Below are positions 50,452-61,002 of a stretch of DNA of 64,000 bases, piece after piece. How positions within the stretch are numbered: position 1 is the first letter of the stretch; each line of letters begins with the position of its first letter. Source of the DNA: Veillonellales bacterium. Lineage in GTDB: Bacteria > Bacillota > Negativicutes > JAAYSF01. The notes under the pieces were generated by a model. The model was not told where the DNA came from and searched no databases. It saw only the letters and a program-made list of their open reading frames with translations. Both the position numbers and the translations under genes were made by a program. The DNA lies in NCBI GenBank assembly GCA_039680175.1, contig JBDKTO010000074.1:124001-188000 (forward strand), written 5' to 3'.

Positions 50452-52320
50452 ATGAATAGATTCCGTTGGTGCCTACTGATACTGCTGGTGATTTTAGCGG
50501 TAAGTGGCTTTATTTATGAAAATAATCGACTGCGTGTAACGGGACATGTTGAATTCGGCAACCAGGGAATGGAAATTATACTGGACCGGAAACAAGAAGT
50601 CAAAACCGTCATAGTAAAAAATGAGCTTGACCAGCCGTTGACAATTGTCTCCCTGGGGGTGGGAAGCTGGAGCAAGCTACCGGTATTTATCTCGTGGGAG
50701 CCGGATAAAAGATACATAGTTGAATTGTTGCTGGCTGATGGCCGACGTGAAATGATTGCGGCTGACAGTCCGGAAGTTTCACCGGAAAAGGTGTTTTTTT
50801 CCCTGCAGGCACCCTATGGCTTGAACCAGGAAAATAGCAGCGGTATGGTACCGGCCGATACTGTATTCACCGCCAATCTTCTTTTAACCATGAATGATGA
50901 TTTACCGGTCAACGCAGTGCTGGATGTGGTACTACCGACTGAATTGCAAATTACAGAAATACCGGATGGCATGAGATTGGAGCTGCAAAAAGGTGAACAG
51001 CACTTAGTCGGGCAGCGGCGACTGTCGGCGAAGCATGAGCACTGGAGCGTGCAACTGCAAGTAAGGAGCGGACAGCCGGGCGGCAGACCGGTAATTCAGG
51101 CTTTTGTTCACTTGGATAATGGCCGCGAGAAGTGGAATGTGGCCAAGCAAAGCACCTTGCAGGTTGCTTCCATAGAGGCTATCGGCAGTAAGATTAAAAT
51201 TTTGTCGGTGAAACTGCCGGTCAATTCCAGCGGCGTTGTTGATCCCAAATATCGTACCGGCAATCTGGTCTATGTTCCGCCGGGGAAATTGGCTTTGCTT
51301 ACCGGGCCGCAGTCCGGCGTTCGTCTTGATGATGATCCTTTCAGTTATACGAACATTCAGATCGGCAACGACGGGGACGAGCAGATATTGGTGATGGTTA
51401 CGGGAAAAATGCTTGATGCGTCAACCGGCGCCTTGGCACCGACTTTTTTATCGCCGCCGCACAAAAATGCCGGTTTGGGATACAGCTATGGGCTTGCTGC
51501 GATTCCGCCCCATAGCAGCAGCAATATTGTTTTACCGCTTTATTTAAACGAAAATAACGTGCTGCCGGGGAACTATATTTTACAAACGGAGGCTTCCCTG
51601 TTTGGAATAGAACGGAACATCACGGCTGAAAGAACGACAGTCAATCTGATTACCCGCAATGATCGTCCGCTTCTGGTTACCTGTATCATGGCGCTGACGG
51701 CACTGACTGGCATCGGCTGGCTGCTGTGGCGCCGGGAAAAAGTTTTGGCCGCTTATTCCACCAAGGAACTGGTATTGATTTCATTATTTGGAACTGTCAC
51801 CTTTGTTGTGGTCAATTTGCCGCAAACATTGCTGTGGGATATCGCTCATGTAGTCTTTGGACCGTTTAGTTTTTTATTTACCGGCTTTTTCAGCCAGACA
51901 GTTTTTTACGCGCTGGTAGTTGCTTTGGCAGTTGTGCTGCCCCGCACCGGTGTGGTCACCTTGATGCTGCTTGTTCGTTTCATTTTAAACGGATTCATTT
52001 TTGGACATTTTACCCCGGTGCTGCTTTTGTCTTACACAATGCTGGCAATTTGTCTTGAAGGAGCCTTATATGCTGCCGGAGTTACCCGCAAGGCTGTTGT
52101 TAACGGCAAGGGCCGGATAGCGCTGGTTGCCTGCGCCTGCGGCGGAGTGGATGTTGTTACTGCGTATATGAATTTCATGGCGTATCTGACACTGTATCGG
52201 CTGTATTATGCGGAATGGTATATTTACGCCGTTATGTTCGCCGGTTTTGTTTATACTGTCGCAGGTGCCTTTGCCGGGTGCCGGCTGGGCAATACATTAA
52301 AAAGCACGGCAATGGATTGA
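50452..52320 (+). CDS. ECF-type S component fused to a large extracytoplasmic domain
   Basis: 622 residues from ATG 50452. One N-terminal membrane helix (about 5-22), about 385 residues outside the membrane (strand-rich; VLPTELQITEIPDGMRL, VYVPPGKLALLTGPQ), a helix at about 408-425, then a six-helix membrane domain (about 435-615) beginning TKELVLISLFGTVTFVVV. That part resembles small ECF S components such as YkoE. It is followed by a double ATPase and EcfT, the YkoEDC order. Substrate unknown; chelatase genes downstream suggest a metal complex or tetrapyrrole. S components are normally about 200 residues, so the outside domain is unusual. Confidence 0.7.
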   Translation: MNRFRWCLLILLVILAVSGFIYENNRLRVTGHVEFGNQGMEIILDRKQEVKTVIVKNELDQPLTIVSLGVGSWSKLPVFISWEPDKRYIVELLLADGRREMIAADSPEVSPEKVFFSLQAPYGLNQENSSGMVPADTVFTANLLLTMNDDLPVNAVLDVVLPTELQITEIPDGMRLELQKGEQHLVGQRRLSAKHEHWSVQLQVRSGQPGGRPVIQAFVHLDNGREKWNVAKQSTLQVASIEAIGSKIKILSVKLPVNSSGVVDPKYRTGNLVYVPPGKLALLTGPQSGVRLDDDPFSYTNIQIGNDGDEQILVMVTGKMLDASTGALAPTFLSPPHKNAGLGYSYGLAAIPPHSSSNIVLPLYLNENNVLPGNYILQTEASLFGIERNITAERTTVNLITRNDRPLLVTCIMALTALTGIGWLLWRREKVLAAYSTKELVLISLFGTVTFVVVNLPQTLLWDIAHVVFGPFSFLFTGFFSQTVFYALVVALAVVLPRTGVVTLMLLVRFILNGFIFGHFTPVLLLSYTMLAICLEGALYAAGVTRKAVVNGKGRIALVACACGGVDVVTAYMNFMAYLTLYRLYYAEWYIYAVMFAGFVYTVAGAFAGCRLGNTLKSTAMD

Positions 52321-52330
52321 AGGAGTAAGT

Positions 52331-53989
52331 ATGATTGCCTTTACTAACTTTAGTTTTTGGTATCCTGGCAGAGCGAATGCGACTTTGCGTCAAATTGATT
52401 TTGCAGTGGGGCCGGGTGAGTTTGTACTGTTGACCGGACCAACCGGCTGCGGGAAAAGTACACTGCTGAAATGCTTGAACGGTGTTATCCCCCATTTATC
52501 CGGCGGAAAATGTGAGGGCGAAATCTTCATCCATGGGCAGGACACACGGACGTTCACTATGGGCGAATTGTCGGCAGAGGTCGGCTTGGTGCAGCAAAGC
52601 CCCGATGATCAGATTTTTGCTACCTGCATACAGGATGAAGTTGCATTTGGTCCGGAAAACCTTTGTCTGGACCGGGATAAAATTGAGGAACAGGTAACGT
52701 GGGCCTTAAAGGCAGTGGAATTGGACGGCTACCGGCAAAGAAGCACGAATGCTCTATCCGGCGGACAAAAACAACGCTTGGCGCTTGCTGCTATGCTATC
52801 ATTGAATCCCCGGATTCTTGCCTTGGATGAACCGGTCAGCCAGCTTGACCCGCAGGGCGCTGACGAAGTTATGGCAGTCATTCGCAATTTAAATAAAAAA
52901 TACGGTGTCACGGTGGTAATGGTTGAACACCGGATTCATGAGGTAGCCCAATTTGTCGACCGAATGGTGGTCATGGAAAACGGACGAATTGCTTACGATG
53001 CTCCGGTACGGGAAGCCATGCTGCATGCCGATGAATTTGTTGCGATGGGACTGCGGCTGCCGGAGACAGTGGAAATCAGCCGGCGGTTTCATAAGCACTG
53101 CGCCGCTTTGACCGTGCAGGAGACGGTTGATTTGCTGAAATCGGGCTGCCCGAGACAGCGGGGCCTGCCGGCAGAGTGTTCCGAAGACGCAAAGGGGGAA
53201 CCGGCTGTTGTTGCAATCGAAGATTTATTTTACCGTTACGGAAAACAGGACCAGCCGGCCTTATGCGGGGTCAACCTAAAGGTTCGGCAGGGAGAGAAAG
53301 TAGCTGTTATGGGCCGTAACGGTTCCGGCAAGTCGACCTTGCTGGCGCATATGGCCGGTATGATCGTACCGCAGCAGGGAGTGGTAACGATAGCCGGACA
53401 GCTGATTCGGCGCAGGCTTTCCTTACCGTTAGGTACGGTTGGCTTGGTGATGCAAAATCCGGATTTAATGCTGTTTCACCGGAGTGTCCGTCAGGAAGTA
53501 ATTTTTGGTCTGGAAAATCTAAAACTGGAAGAAAAGATACGGACAGAGCGATACAGTAAAGCAATGGAAGGATTCGCCTTGACCGCGCTGCAAGCCGACC
53601 CCCCGCTGTCCCTTAGCCGGGGACAGCGTCTGCGGACGGCCACTGCGGCTGTTGCGGCGATGAACCCCAGCGTTATCTTTTTGGATGAACCGACCACCGG
53701 GCAGGATCAGGATCATATCGACAGTATGATGACGTCACTGCTGGAGCAGGCGGAAACTGTGGTGTTTTGTACCCATGATGTTGAGACTGTCATTCGCTAT
53801 GCAAGCCGCGTCGTTGTAATGGAACAGGGACGGATCGTCGCCGATGAGATTCCGCGCAAGATTTTTGCCGATGAACCGTTTTTGCTCCGCTATGGTCTAC
53901 GACCGACTCAGTCCTGGCTGGTAGGCAGAACTCTGGGGTTGGAAGATGTATTCACGCCGGGGGAACTGGAAAGAAGGTGGTCTTGCTGA
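52331..53989 (+). CDS. ECF transporter double ATPase
   Basis: 552 residues. Two ABC domains: Walker A GPTGCGKST with LSGGQKQRL and ILALDEPVSQLDP (1-265), then Walker A GRNGSGKST with a modified signature LSRGQRLR and VIFLDEPTTGQDQ (about 295-535). YkoD-like fusion of EcfA and EcfA'. Ends overlapping the EcfT gene by 13 nt. It powers the transporter with the S component at 50452. Confidence 0.9.
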   Translation: MIAFTNFSFWYPGRANATLRQIDFAVGPGEFVLLTGPTGCGKSTLLKCLNGVIPHLSGGKCEGEIFIHGQDTRTFTMGELSAEVGLVQQSPDDQIFATCIQDEVAFGPENLCLDRDKIEEQVTWALKAVELDGYRQRSTNALSGGQKQRLALAAMLSLNPRILALDEPVSQLDPQGADEVMAVIRNLNKKYGVTVVMVEHRIHEVAQFVDRMVVMENGRIAYDAPVREAMLHADEFVAMGLRLPETVEISRRFHKHCAALTVQETVDLLKSGCPRQRGLPAECSEDAKGEPAVVAIEDLFYRYGKQDQPALCGVNLKVRQGEKVAVMGRNGSGKSTLLAHMAGMIVPQQGVVTIAGQLIRRRLSLPLGTVGLVMQNPDLMLFHRSVRQEVIFGLENLKLEEKIRTERYSKAMEGFALTALQADPPLSLSRGQRLRTATAAVAAMNPSVIFLDEPTTGQDQDHIDSMMTSLLEQAETVVFCTHDVETVIRYASRVVVMEQGRIVADEIPRKIFADEPFLLRYGLRPTQSWLVGRTLGLEDVFTPGELERRWSC

Positions 53990-54846
53990 AGTGGCAGGAT
54001 GTTACTTATAGTGAAGCCGATCAAACAATTCTTCACCGGCTGGATCCCAGAGTAAAGATTATCGTATTATTGGCAACCGGCTTTTTTATTGTATTGCTGG
54101 ACAATCCCAAGATATTGGGAAGCTTGTTGACTTTCGGCATAGCGGGAATGATTGTTTCCCGGTTGTCGCCGCTTAAATTGAAGATTGCCGTCGTTATGAT
54201 TGCCTTAGGCCTTTGGGGCTCCGTGTTTAGTCAGGCTTTATTTTATGAGCAGGTACCGCGAACAGCCGTGCTGACAGTCATTTCACCCCAGATGCCGGTG
54301 TTAGGGCCATTGACGAAGGGGTTGTATATCTATCAGGAAGGGGTCATTCATGGACTGAAACAGGGACTCCGGCTGACAACCATGACAACGTTAGGCCTTT
54401 TGGTCTGCTGGACGACAGATACCAGGCTGCTGCTGCTGGGAATGGTAAAAATGCGGCTGCCTTATAGCTTGTCCTTCATGGCGGTTACGGCTGTAAAGTT
54501 TATCCCTGCGCTTCTGCAGGAATCCATGCAGGTGATGACTGCCTCTCGAATGCGCGGCGGCAAACGATTCGGCATTTCCTTGCTGATCCCCATTTTGGCC
54601 AATTGTATCCGGCGCTCGGGGACGCTGGCGGTGGCGGTGGAAAGCAGGGCGTTTCGCTGCTATAATCAGCGTACCTATTTAGAAGAGCTGAGTTTTTCCC
54701 GCGGGGAAAAATGGTTGCTTGTCGGCTATATGCTGCTGACAGTTCTTATTACTTTCAGTAAAGTAAGCTATTGGCTCTATCAATATGGAATTTATTATCA
54801 CCCCGGGCTGCGAACAGTTTATGAATTTACCAGAGTTTGTCTGTAA
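53977..54846 (+). CDS. ECF transporter T component
   Basis: About 289 residues; GTG 53977 or TTG 53983 are both possible starts. Four to five membrane segments and the cytoplasmic coupling motif SRMRGGKRFG / ESRAFRCYNQRTY near the C-terminal half (Ala/Ser-Arg-Gly type helices that dock on the ATPases). YkoC/CbiQ family. Confidence 0.88.
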   Translation: MVLLKWQDVTYSEADQTILHRLDPRVKIIVLLATGFFIVLLDNPKILGSLLTFGIAGMIVSRLSPLKLKIAVVMIALGLWGSVFSQALFYEQVPRTAVLTVISPQMPVLGPLTKGLYIYQEGVIHGLKQGLRLTTMTTLGLLVCWTTDTRLLLLGMVKMRLPYSLSFMAVTAVKFIPALLQESMQVMTASRMRGGKRFGISLLIPILANCIRRSGTLAVAVESRAFRCYNQRTYLEELSFSRGEKWLLVGYMLLTVLITFSKVSYWLYQYGIYYHPGLRTVYEFTRVCL

Positions 54847-54887
54847 ATAAATTTCGCTGCTTTCAGTGAATTTATAGGAGGAAAAGG

Positions 54888-57800
54888 ATGAAAATCGGTT
54901 CAATTATGTGGGCGAGTTATATGCCGACTCTAACCGAGGCCGTGGATGCTGTCGAAGAAATAGAACTTAACATGTGCAGCACCCATGATTTGGCGGACCC
55001 CGATTACCGGGAAAAATTCTTAGACTATTTAAGAAATCAAGCGGATGTGCTGCTGCTGTTTCCGACTGCCGGGAGTACCTGGGATTCTATAGCGGAGTCG
55101 GTTGCAGCGATAGCCGGGCAAAAACCTTCCATTGCTTTCGGGTTTGTGCCGGGATTGATTGCCTGCAATACGGTAAAAGCGGAGATCGCTTTAACGGTAC
55201 AGCAATATTTGACGTTAGGCGGGAAAAGTAACGGTGAAAATGCTTTGTTATATATTTTGCGAGAACTGGCAGGCCGGGATGTGATGGTTCAGCCACCGGA
55301 AGAAGTAGCTTGGCAGGGCATCAGTTATCCGGGCGTTGAGCAATTATACAGCAGCGCAGCCGACTATAGGGAACATTGTCCGGCTTATCGGCCGGGTCGG
55401 CCGACGGTAGGCGTGCTGTATTATCGCAACTTGTGGCTGAATCATAATACGGAGGTCGTTGACGCGATTGTCAGCCGGTTCGAACAGGACGGATATAATG
55501 TGCTGCCCGCCTTCAGCACCGGCAGGAAGAATGTTGAAACCGGTGCGCAAGACAATGCTTATGCGGCAGAAAACTATTTTATGGTGGACGGTAAGCCGGT
55601 TATTGATGCCTTGATTTATCTGCAATCCTATTTTTTTGTGACGCAGGATGGAGGCGGGGATAAGACGGCCGCCGCCATCGGTGATACCCTTTTGCGGCAG
55701 TTGGATGTGCCGGTTCTGAAAGCCATGCTGACTTACAATAAGACGGAAGAGGAATGGCGTGCCGATCCTTATGGCATACCGGGGTCAACTATGGTTATGT
55801 CGGTGGGGATGCCGGAGTGCAGCGGTATAATTGAACCCATAGTGATCGGATCGGTCAATCGGGTGCAAAAGCAAGCGGACAGTGGAACTTTGGAGTATTA
55901 TCGGCCGATTCCTCAGCGAATCCGTTATTTATGCCGTCGGACGGAAAAATGGATTGCTCTCAGACATAAAAAACCGGCAGAACGGAAGGTGGCATTCATT
56001 TTGCATAATAGCCCCTGCCATGGGGTGGAATTAGGGGTAGGCGGAGCGGCTAATTTGGACTCACTGGAAAGTGTATCTCGTATTCTGTCTGCTATGAAGC
56101 AGGCAGGATATTGTATTGATAATCTGCCGACTTCCGGCCAGGAACTGATTAATCGAATTATGGAAACCAAGGCTATTTCCGACTTTCGCTGGACGCCGGT
56201 GGAAGAAATCGCTGCCAAAGGCGGGGTTCTGAAATATTTAAGTACAGAGGATTACCGGCAGTGGTTTGATCAATTTCCGGCCAAGGTACAGACTGCCATG
56301 ATTGAAACTTGGGGAAACCCGCCGGGGGAGGAAAAAGACGGCGTTCCCGCCGCAATGGTCTATAATGGCAAAATTTTAATTACCGGTGTGGAATATGGCA
56401 ATGCGGTAGTTTGCTGTCAGCCGAAAAGAGGCTGTGCCGGGGCTCGGTGCGACGGGCAGGTCTGTAAAATTCTCCATGATCCGGAATGTCCGCCTACCCA
56501 TCAATATGTAGCTACCTATCGTTATTTGGAAGACATCTGGGGAGCGGATATTCTGGTACACGTAGGAACTCACGGCAATTTAGAGTTTTTACCGGGAAAA
56601 TCCGTAGGTTTGTCGGAGTCCTGCTACCCGGAACTGACCCTTGGTACAATTCCCCATCTTTATATCTACAACACGGATAATCCGCCGGAAGGAACGATTG
56701 CCAAACGACGAAGTTACGCTGCCCTTGTAGGACATATGCAGACGGTTATGGTGGAAGCGGAGACGTATGGACAACTGGCGGAAATCGAAAATATGCTGGC
56801 CGAATATGGTAAAACAAAGCAGACGGATCCGGCTCGCAGTCATGAATTGGAACACCTGCTGAGAGAAAAAGCCCAGGAAGCTAAACTGTTGGACGCTGGA
56901 GAAAAGTGTGAGACAGATGTATTCGTGGAGAAACTGCATGGTTTGATTACGCAAATCAAAAGCAGGATGCATCAGGATGGTATGCACATTTTTGATGATA
57001 TTCCCCAAGGTGAGCGACGGGTGAATTTCATCCGGGCCGTACTGAAACATGACACCGGCGAGCAAGGAAATCTAAGCAGAGCGGTTGCTCGCCTAATGGG
57101 GCTGGATTACGATCAGATGCTGGATACGCCTCAGGTATGGAAGGTTGCGTATGGCAAAACGTACGGGGAACTGCTCAATACTGTGAGTCAATATGAGAAA
57201 GAGTTGATTCGGGAATTTATGACCATAAAAATAACAGGAAAATCGGCGGTAAACGATGGTTCGGACATTGACCTGCCGGCAGCAGTACGCAGGATTATGG
57301 GGGATCATTTTGTACAACCGGTGAATTCGGAGCAATTGCAATACTGGCTGGATAAAGTTAAAAAAATTGATGCCGGGTTTACGGCATCCAGGGAAATGGA
57401 CAGTTTGCTGCAGGGCTTTGCCGGCAGCTATTTACCGGCCGGGCCTTCCGGCCTGATTACCAGAGGCCGGGCCGATATTCTGCCGACGGGCCGGAACTTT
57501 TACAGCGCCGACCCGGAAAAAATCCCGACGCAGGCAGCCTGGAAGATCGGTCAAAAGCTGGCAGACGGGCTTCTGGCCAAACATGAAGCCGATACCGGCC
57601 GGCTGCCGGAGAATTGCGGCATGGTGCTGTTTGCTACGGATTGCATGTGGACAGACGGCGAGCAGGTTGCGCAGATATTGGCATTGCTGGGAGTAGAGCC
57701 GCACTGGGCCGACGGGGGACGGGTCAAAGGATTCCGCATCCTATCCCTGCAAGAATTGGGACGACCGCGGGTTGATGTTACGCTGCGGATCGGGGGTGTG

Positions 57801-58760
57801 ACCCGGGACTGCTTCCCGGGTATTGTAGATTATTTGGATGAAGCGATACAAGCGGTAGCGGCGCTGGATGAGCCGGTTGAGCAGAACTATGTTCGCAAGC
57901 ATACGCTGGAGCACTTGGAAAATGACTCGAAGGAATCCTGGGAACAAGCGACGGCCCGCATTTTCGGCAGCCGTCCCAATACCTACGGCGCCGGTGTCAA
58001 TTTAGCGGTACATGCTTCCGCCTGGAAGACGGAACAAGATCTGTCGGATATTTTTATTGCCTGGAGCGGTTATGCTTACGGCAAAAAAAGAGGGGGACAG
58101 GCGGCAGTCGGTCAGTTTAAGCACCAGCTTTCTACTGTTGACCTTACGTATAATAAAGCGGCGACCGATGAGTACGACATTTTTGGCTGCTGTTGTCAGT
58201 TTTCTTATTATGGCGGGTTTACGGCAGCAGCCCGCACGCTCAATAGCCATGAGGTGCAAACCTATTTCGGCGATACCCGTGATCCGGAACGGCCGGCGGT
58301 GACTACGCTGTCGGATGAAATCACAAATATTGTCAGAGTAAAAATTTTAAATCCGGCCTGGATGGAAAGCATGAAGCGCCATGGCTACAAAGGCGCGGGC
58401 GATATGGCAAAAAGGATCGCCCACATTTATGGCTGGGAAGCAACAACCGGTGCAGTGGATGATTGGATTTTTGACGATGTGGCCAAAACCTATGTGCTGG
58501 ATGATGACATGCGGCAATGGTTTGGGGAGAATAACCCTTGGGCTATGGAGGAAATCAACCGGCGCCTGCTGGAAGCGGCGGAGCGCGGTTTATGGCAGGC
58601 CGATCCGGCAGTGCTGCAAGAATTGCAGGAAACCTATATGGAAGCAGAAGGCTGGCTGGAGGAGCGTATGGGGGAGGTGACAGGTGAATTCCAAGGAGGA
58701 TCGGTGGATGTGATAACTGCCGATGATGTGCCTGCCTGGAAAGCCAAGCTGGGAAAATAA
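54888..58760 (+). CDS. CobN-like chelatase large subunit (set 2)
   Basis: 1290 residues; AGGAGG ahead of ATG 54888; no signal peptide. CobN family marks: LVHVGTHGNLEFLPGKSVGLS (about 560-580), ADILPTGRNFYSADP, RPRVDVTLRIGGVTRDCFPG and NYVRKHTLEH. It differs clearly from set 1, with a Cys-rich loop CCQPKRGCAGARCDGQVC at about 505-522 that set 1 lacks. It follows the ECF transporter and precedes a receptor plus ChlD and ChlI genes. Because no cobalamin riboswitch is seen for this operon, the metal or tetrapyrrole may differ from set 1. Confidence 0.88.
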   Translation: MKIGSIMWASYMPTLTEAVDAVEEIELNMCSTHDLADPDYREKFLDYLRNQADVLLLFPTAGSTWDSIAESVAAIAGQKPSIAFGFVPGLIACNTVKAEIALTVQQYLTLGGKSNGENALLYILRELAGRDVMVQPPEEVAWQGISYPGVEQLYSSAADYREHCPAYRPGRPTVGVLYYRNLWLNHNTEVVDAIVSRFEQDGYNVLPAFSTGRKNVETGAQDNAYAAENYFMVDGKPVIDALIYLQSYFFVTQDGGGDKTAAAIGDTLLRQLDVPVLKAMLTYNKTEEEWRADPYGIPGSTMVMSVGMPECSGIIEPIVIGSVNRVQKQADSGTLEYYRPIPQRIRYLCRRTEKWIALRHKKPAERKVAFILHNSPCHGVELGVGGAANLDSLESVSRILSAMKQAGYCIDNLPTSGQELINRIMETKAISDFRWTPVEEIAAKGGVLKYLSTEDYRQWFDQFPAKVQTAMIETWGNPPGEEKDGVPAAMVYNGKILITGVEYGNAVVCCQPKRGCAGARCDGQVCKILHDPECPPTHQYVATYRYLEDIWGADILVHVGTHGNLEFLPGKSVGLSESCYPELTLGTIPHLYIYNTDNPPEGTIAKRRSYAALVGHMQTVMVEAETYGQLAEIENMLAEYGKTKQTDPARSHELEHLLREKAQEAKLLDAGEKCETDVFVEKLHGLITQIKSRMHQDGMHIFDDIPQGERRVNFIRAVLKHDTGEQGNLSRAVARLMGLDYDQMLDTPQVWKVAYGKTYGELLNTVSQYEKELIREFMTIKITGKSAVNDGSDIDLPAAVRRIMGDHFVQPVNSEQLQYWLDKVKKIDAGFTASREMDSLLQGFAGSYLPAGPSGLITRGRADILPTGRNFYSADPEKIPTQAAWKIGQKLADGLLAKHEADTGRLPENCGMVLFATDCMWTDGEQVAQILALLGVEPHWADGGRVKGFRILSLQELGRPRVDVTLRIGGVTRDCFPGIVDYLDEAIQAVAALDEPVEQNYVRKHTLEHLENDSKESWEQATARIFGSRPNTYGAGVNLAVHASAWKTEQDLSDIFIAWSGYAYGKKRGGQAAVGQFKHQLSTVDLTYNKAATDEYDIFGCCCQFSYYGGFTAAARTLNSHEVQTYFGDTRDPERPAVTTLSDEITNIVRVKILNPAWMESMKRHGYKGAGDMAKRIAHIYGWEATTGAVDDWIFDDVAKTYVLDDDMRQWFGENNPWAMEEINRRLLEAAERGLWQADPAVLQELQETYMEAEGWLEERMGEVTGEFQGGSVDVITADDVPAWKAKLGK

Positions 58761-58789
58761 CAGCAGGATAAATTGAGGAGGTTACAGCG

Positions 58790-60946
58790 ATGAAAACCAA
58801 AAGAAAACGAAAAAATCTGCAAGCAGCAATTATTTTATCTTTGATCTTAAGTTCAAGTACAGTTTTTACAGTGGCATATGCCGAAGAAGCACCTGCTTAT
58901 GATTTGGATACGGTAGTAGTCACCGCTACAAAAATTGCTCAACCGGTCAAAGATGTACCGGCCAGTGTGACGGTAATTACGGCGGAAGAACTTAAAAAGA
59001 TGAATGTAACTACGGTGGATCAGGCTTTAGTCCGGGCGGCGGGAGTATATGATTACCGGCCGAAAGGACTGTCATCCGGGGTAACGTCCAATAATATTTC
59101 TCTGCGTGGATTTAATGGAGCTGGTTCCACTTTGGTATTATTGGATGGACAACCGTTGAATCAGGCATATAATGGACTGGTAAGCTGGTCGGCTATTCCG
59201 GTTGAAAGTGTTGAACGCATCGAAGTGGTGAAAGGTTCGGCCTCGGCTTTATATGGCAGCAATGCTATGGGCGGCGTTATCAATATCATTACTAAGAGTC
59301 CGCAAAAGAGCCAGGCTCAGGTATCGGCCCGGTATGAGTCCGATAATACCTGGGTTCGGCGTGTGGGTGTCAGTGATAAATTAAGTGAAAAGTGGAGTTA
59401 CCGCTTTGACTATGAAAAAAAGACAACCGACGGATATCCTACTTCTTTAATAACAAATACGGCTCCGCCCGGTACGCCTTCAACGGATAAGAATGGTAAA
59501 AAAGTTTACATTATTGGCGATACGGGCGACAATAATTGGACTCAGGACAACTGGAACGGTAAGCTGGCCTATGATATTTCCGATAAACGCAAGCTGATAT
59601 TTGATGTGATGCATAACAAATATGATTATGGATATGAGGCGTATCACTATTATTTGTCAGGAAAAGCAACTAACAAAAGCCTGCTGGGTTTACCGGGCGG
59701 TGAAGAAAGCAATGTATATGCTTTAGGCTACAGGGATCAAGGTTCGGGATTGACGATGAATATCGGAGTGAATGATGTATTGCATGAATGGTATATCGGC
59801 TCGGCTCAATCGATAAACGGTGGAACCGGCCATATTTCCGATGCTCCCAGCCGCCGCTGGAATGTGGATGTGCAGCAGGAATTGCAGCCTACAGCAAAAG
59901 ACAGGAGCGTTATCGGCATCAATTACCGGAATGACTGGATTCACAACCAGGAAAGCTATCTTAGCAATTTGTTTAATCATAGCAGCATAACCGGCACTTA
60001 TCCTTATTCCCAGGCAGAGGGTCGTTCCCGGACGCTCGGAATTTTTGGACAGAATGAGCATAAAATGAATGACAAGCTAAGCTTAACCCTGGGGGCCCGG
60101 TATGATTCCTGGAAAAGTTATGACGGTATGAATCAGGACAACCGCAACGGCGTGAAATCTCCTACATATTATTCCGATCGCAGTGATTCGGCATTCAGTC
60201 CGAAAATTGCTTTGCAGTACACAATGGCGGACAAGTCTAATCTGCACTTATCATGGGGGAAATCCTTCCAGGCACCCGATCTTTACACCATGTACCGGTC
60301 ATATGATTCGATTTCCGGCGGGGTGACTACACATTATGAGGGTAATCCGGATTTAAAACCACAGAAGGTTACCAGCATTGAACTGGGCTGGAATAAAAAA
60401 ATCAATGAAAAAACAAATATCAGTGCGGCCTATTTCCATAATGATATTACCAACATTATCTATCAGCAGACATTAAGTCCTACTCTAAAGAAACAACAAA
60501 ATGCCGGTGAAGGTTCTACCAACGGAGTAGAGTTGGAAATCAGCCGTCAGTTTACTGCCAATTGGTCCGGCTTCTTCAATTATACATACCAACGGGCTAC
60601 GATCAGCAGCAATCCGGCTGTTCCGGCATCGGAAGGCAAACTGGTACAGAACGCACCGGAACAGATGCTGAATTTTGGCGTTGATTATCAGAAAAATAAA
60701 TGGCGGGCCAATCTGTCAGGCAGCTATGTCAGCAAGCGTTATACAACGGATGGAAATACCGATATAGTGAACAATGTATATGGCTCCCGCGATCCCTATT
60801 TTATTGCCAATACCAGCGTGGCATATCAGTGGGACAGCAGGAACACAGTTACTTTTGGTGTGAATAACCTGTTTAATCGTCAATATTATAATACCTATGT
60901 GGCGCCGGATCGTTCTTACAGCTTGCAGCTTACCCACAAATTCTAA
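58790..60946 (+). CDS. TonB-dependent outer-membrane receptor (set 2)
   Basis: 718 residues; GAGGAGG ahead of the start. Signal peptide about 1-31, TonB box YDLDTVVVTATK, plug with ISLRGFNGAGSTLVLLDGQPLN and LYGSNAMGGVINIITKSP, barrel ending SLQLTHKF. Closer to the BtuB/FepA-like general type than to the two receptors with the RPDWE motif. It brings in the substrate for the CobN2 set; no tonB gene is encoded next to it, so it probably uses the one at 39867. Confidence 0.9.
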   Translation: MKTKRKRKNLQAAIILSLILSSSTVFTVAYAEEAPAYDLDTVVVTATKIAQPVKDVPASVTVITAEELKKMNVTTVDQALVRAAGVYDYRPKGLSSGVTSNNISLRGFNGAGSTLVLLDGQPLNQAYNGLVSWSAIPVESVERIEVVKGSASALYGSNAMGGVINIITKSPQKSQAQVSARYESDNTWVRRVGVSDKLSEKWSYRFDYEKKTTDGYPTSLITNTAPPGTPSTDKNGKKVYIIGDTGDNNWTQDNWNGKLAYDISDKRKLIFDVMHNKYDYGYEAYHYYLSGKATNKSLLGLPGGEESNVYALGYRDQGSGLTMNIGVNDVLHEWYIGSAQSINGGTGHISDAPSRRWNVDVQQELQPTAKDRSVIGINYRNDWIHNQESYLSNLFNHSSITGTYPYSQAEGRSRTLGIFGQNEHKMNDKLSLTLGARYDSWKSYDGMNQDNRNGVKSPTYYSDRSDSAFSPKIALQYTMADKSNLHLSWGKSFQAPDLYTMYRSYDSISGGVTTHYEGNPDLKPQKVTSIELGWNKKINEKTNISAAYFHNDITNIIYQQTLSPTLKKQQNAGEGSTNGVELEISRQFTANWSGFFNYTYQRATISSNPAVPASEGKLVQNAPEQMLNFGVDYQKNKWRANLSGSYVSKRYTTDGNTDIVNNVYGSRDPYFIANTSVAYQWDSRNTVTFGVNNLFNRQYYNTYVAPDRSYSLQLTHKF

Positions 60947-61002
60947 ATAGCGGAATGCAGGCCGGTATGGCGGAGACGGTTTGCCGGAATTGAGGCGATA
61001 TC

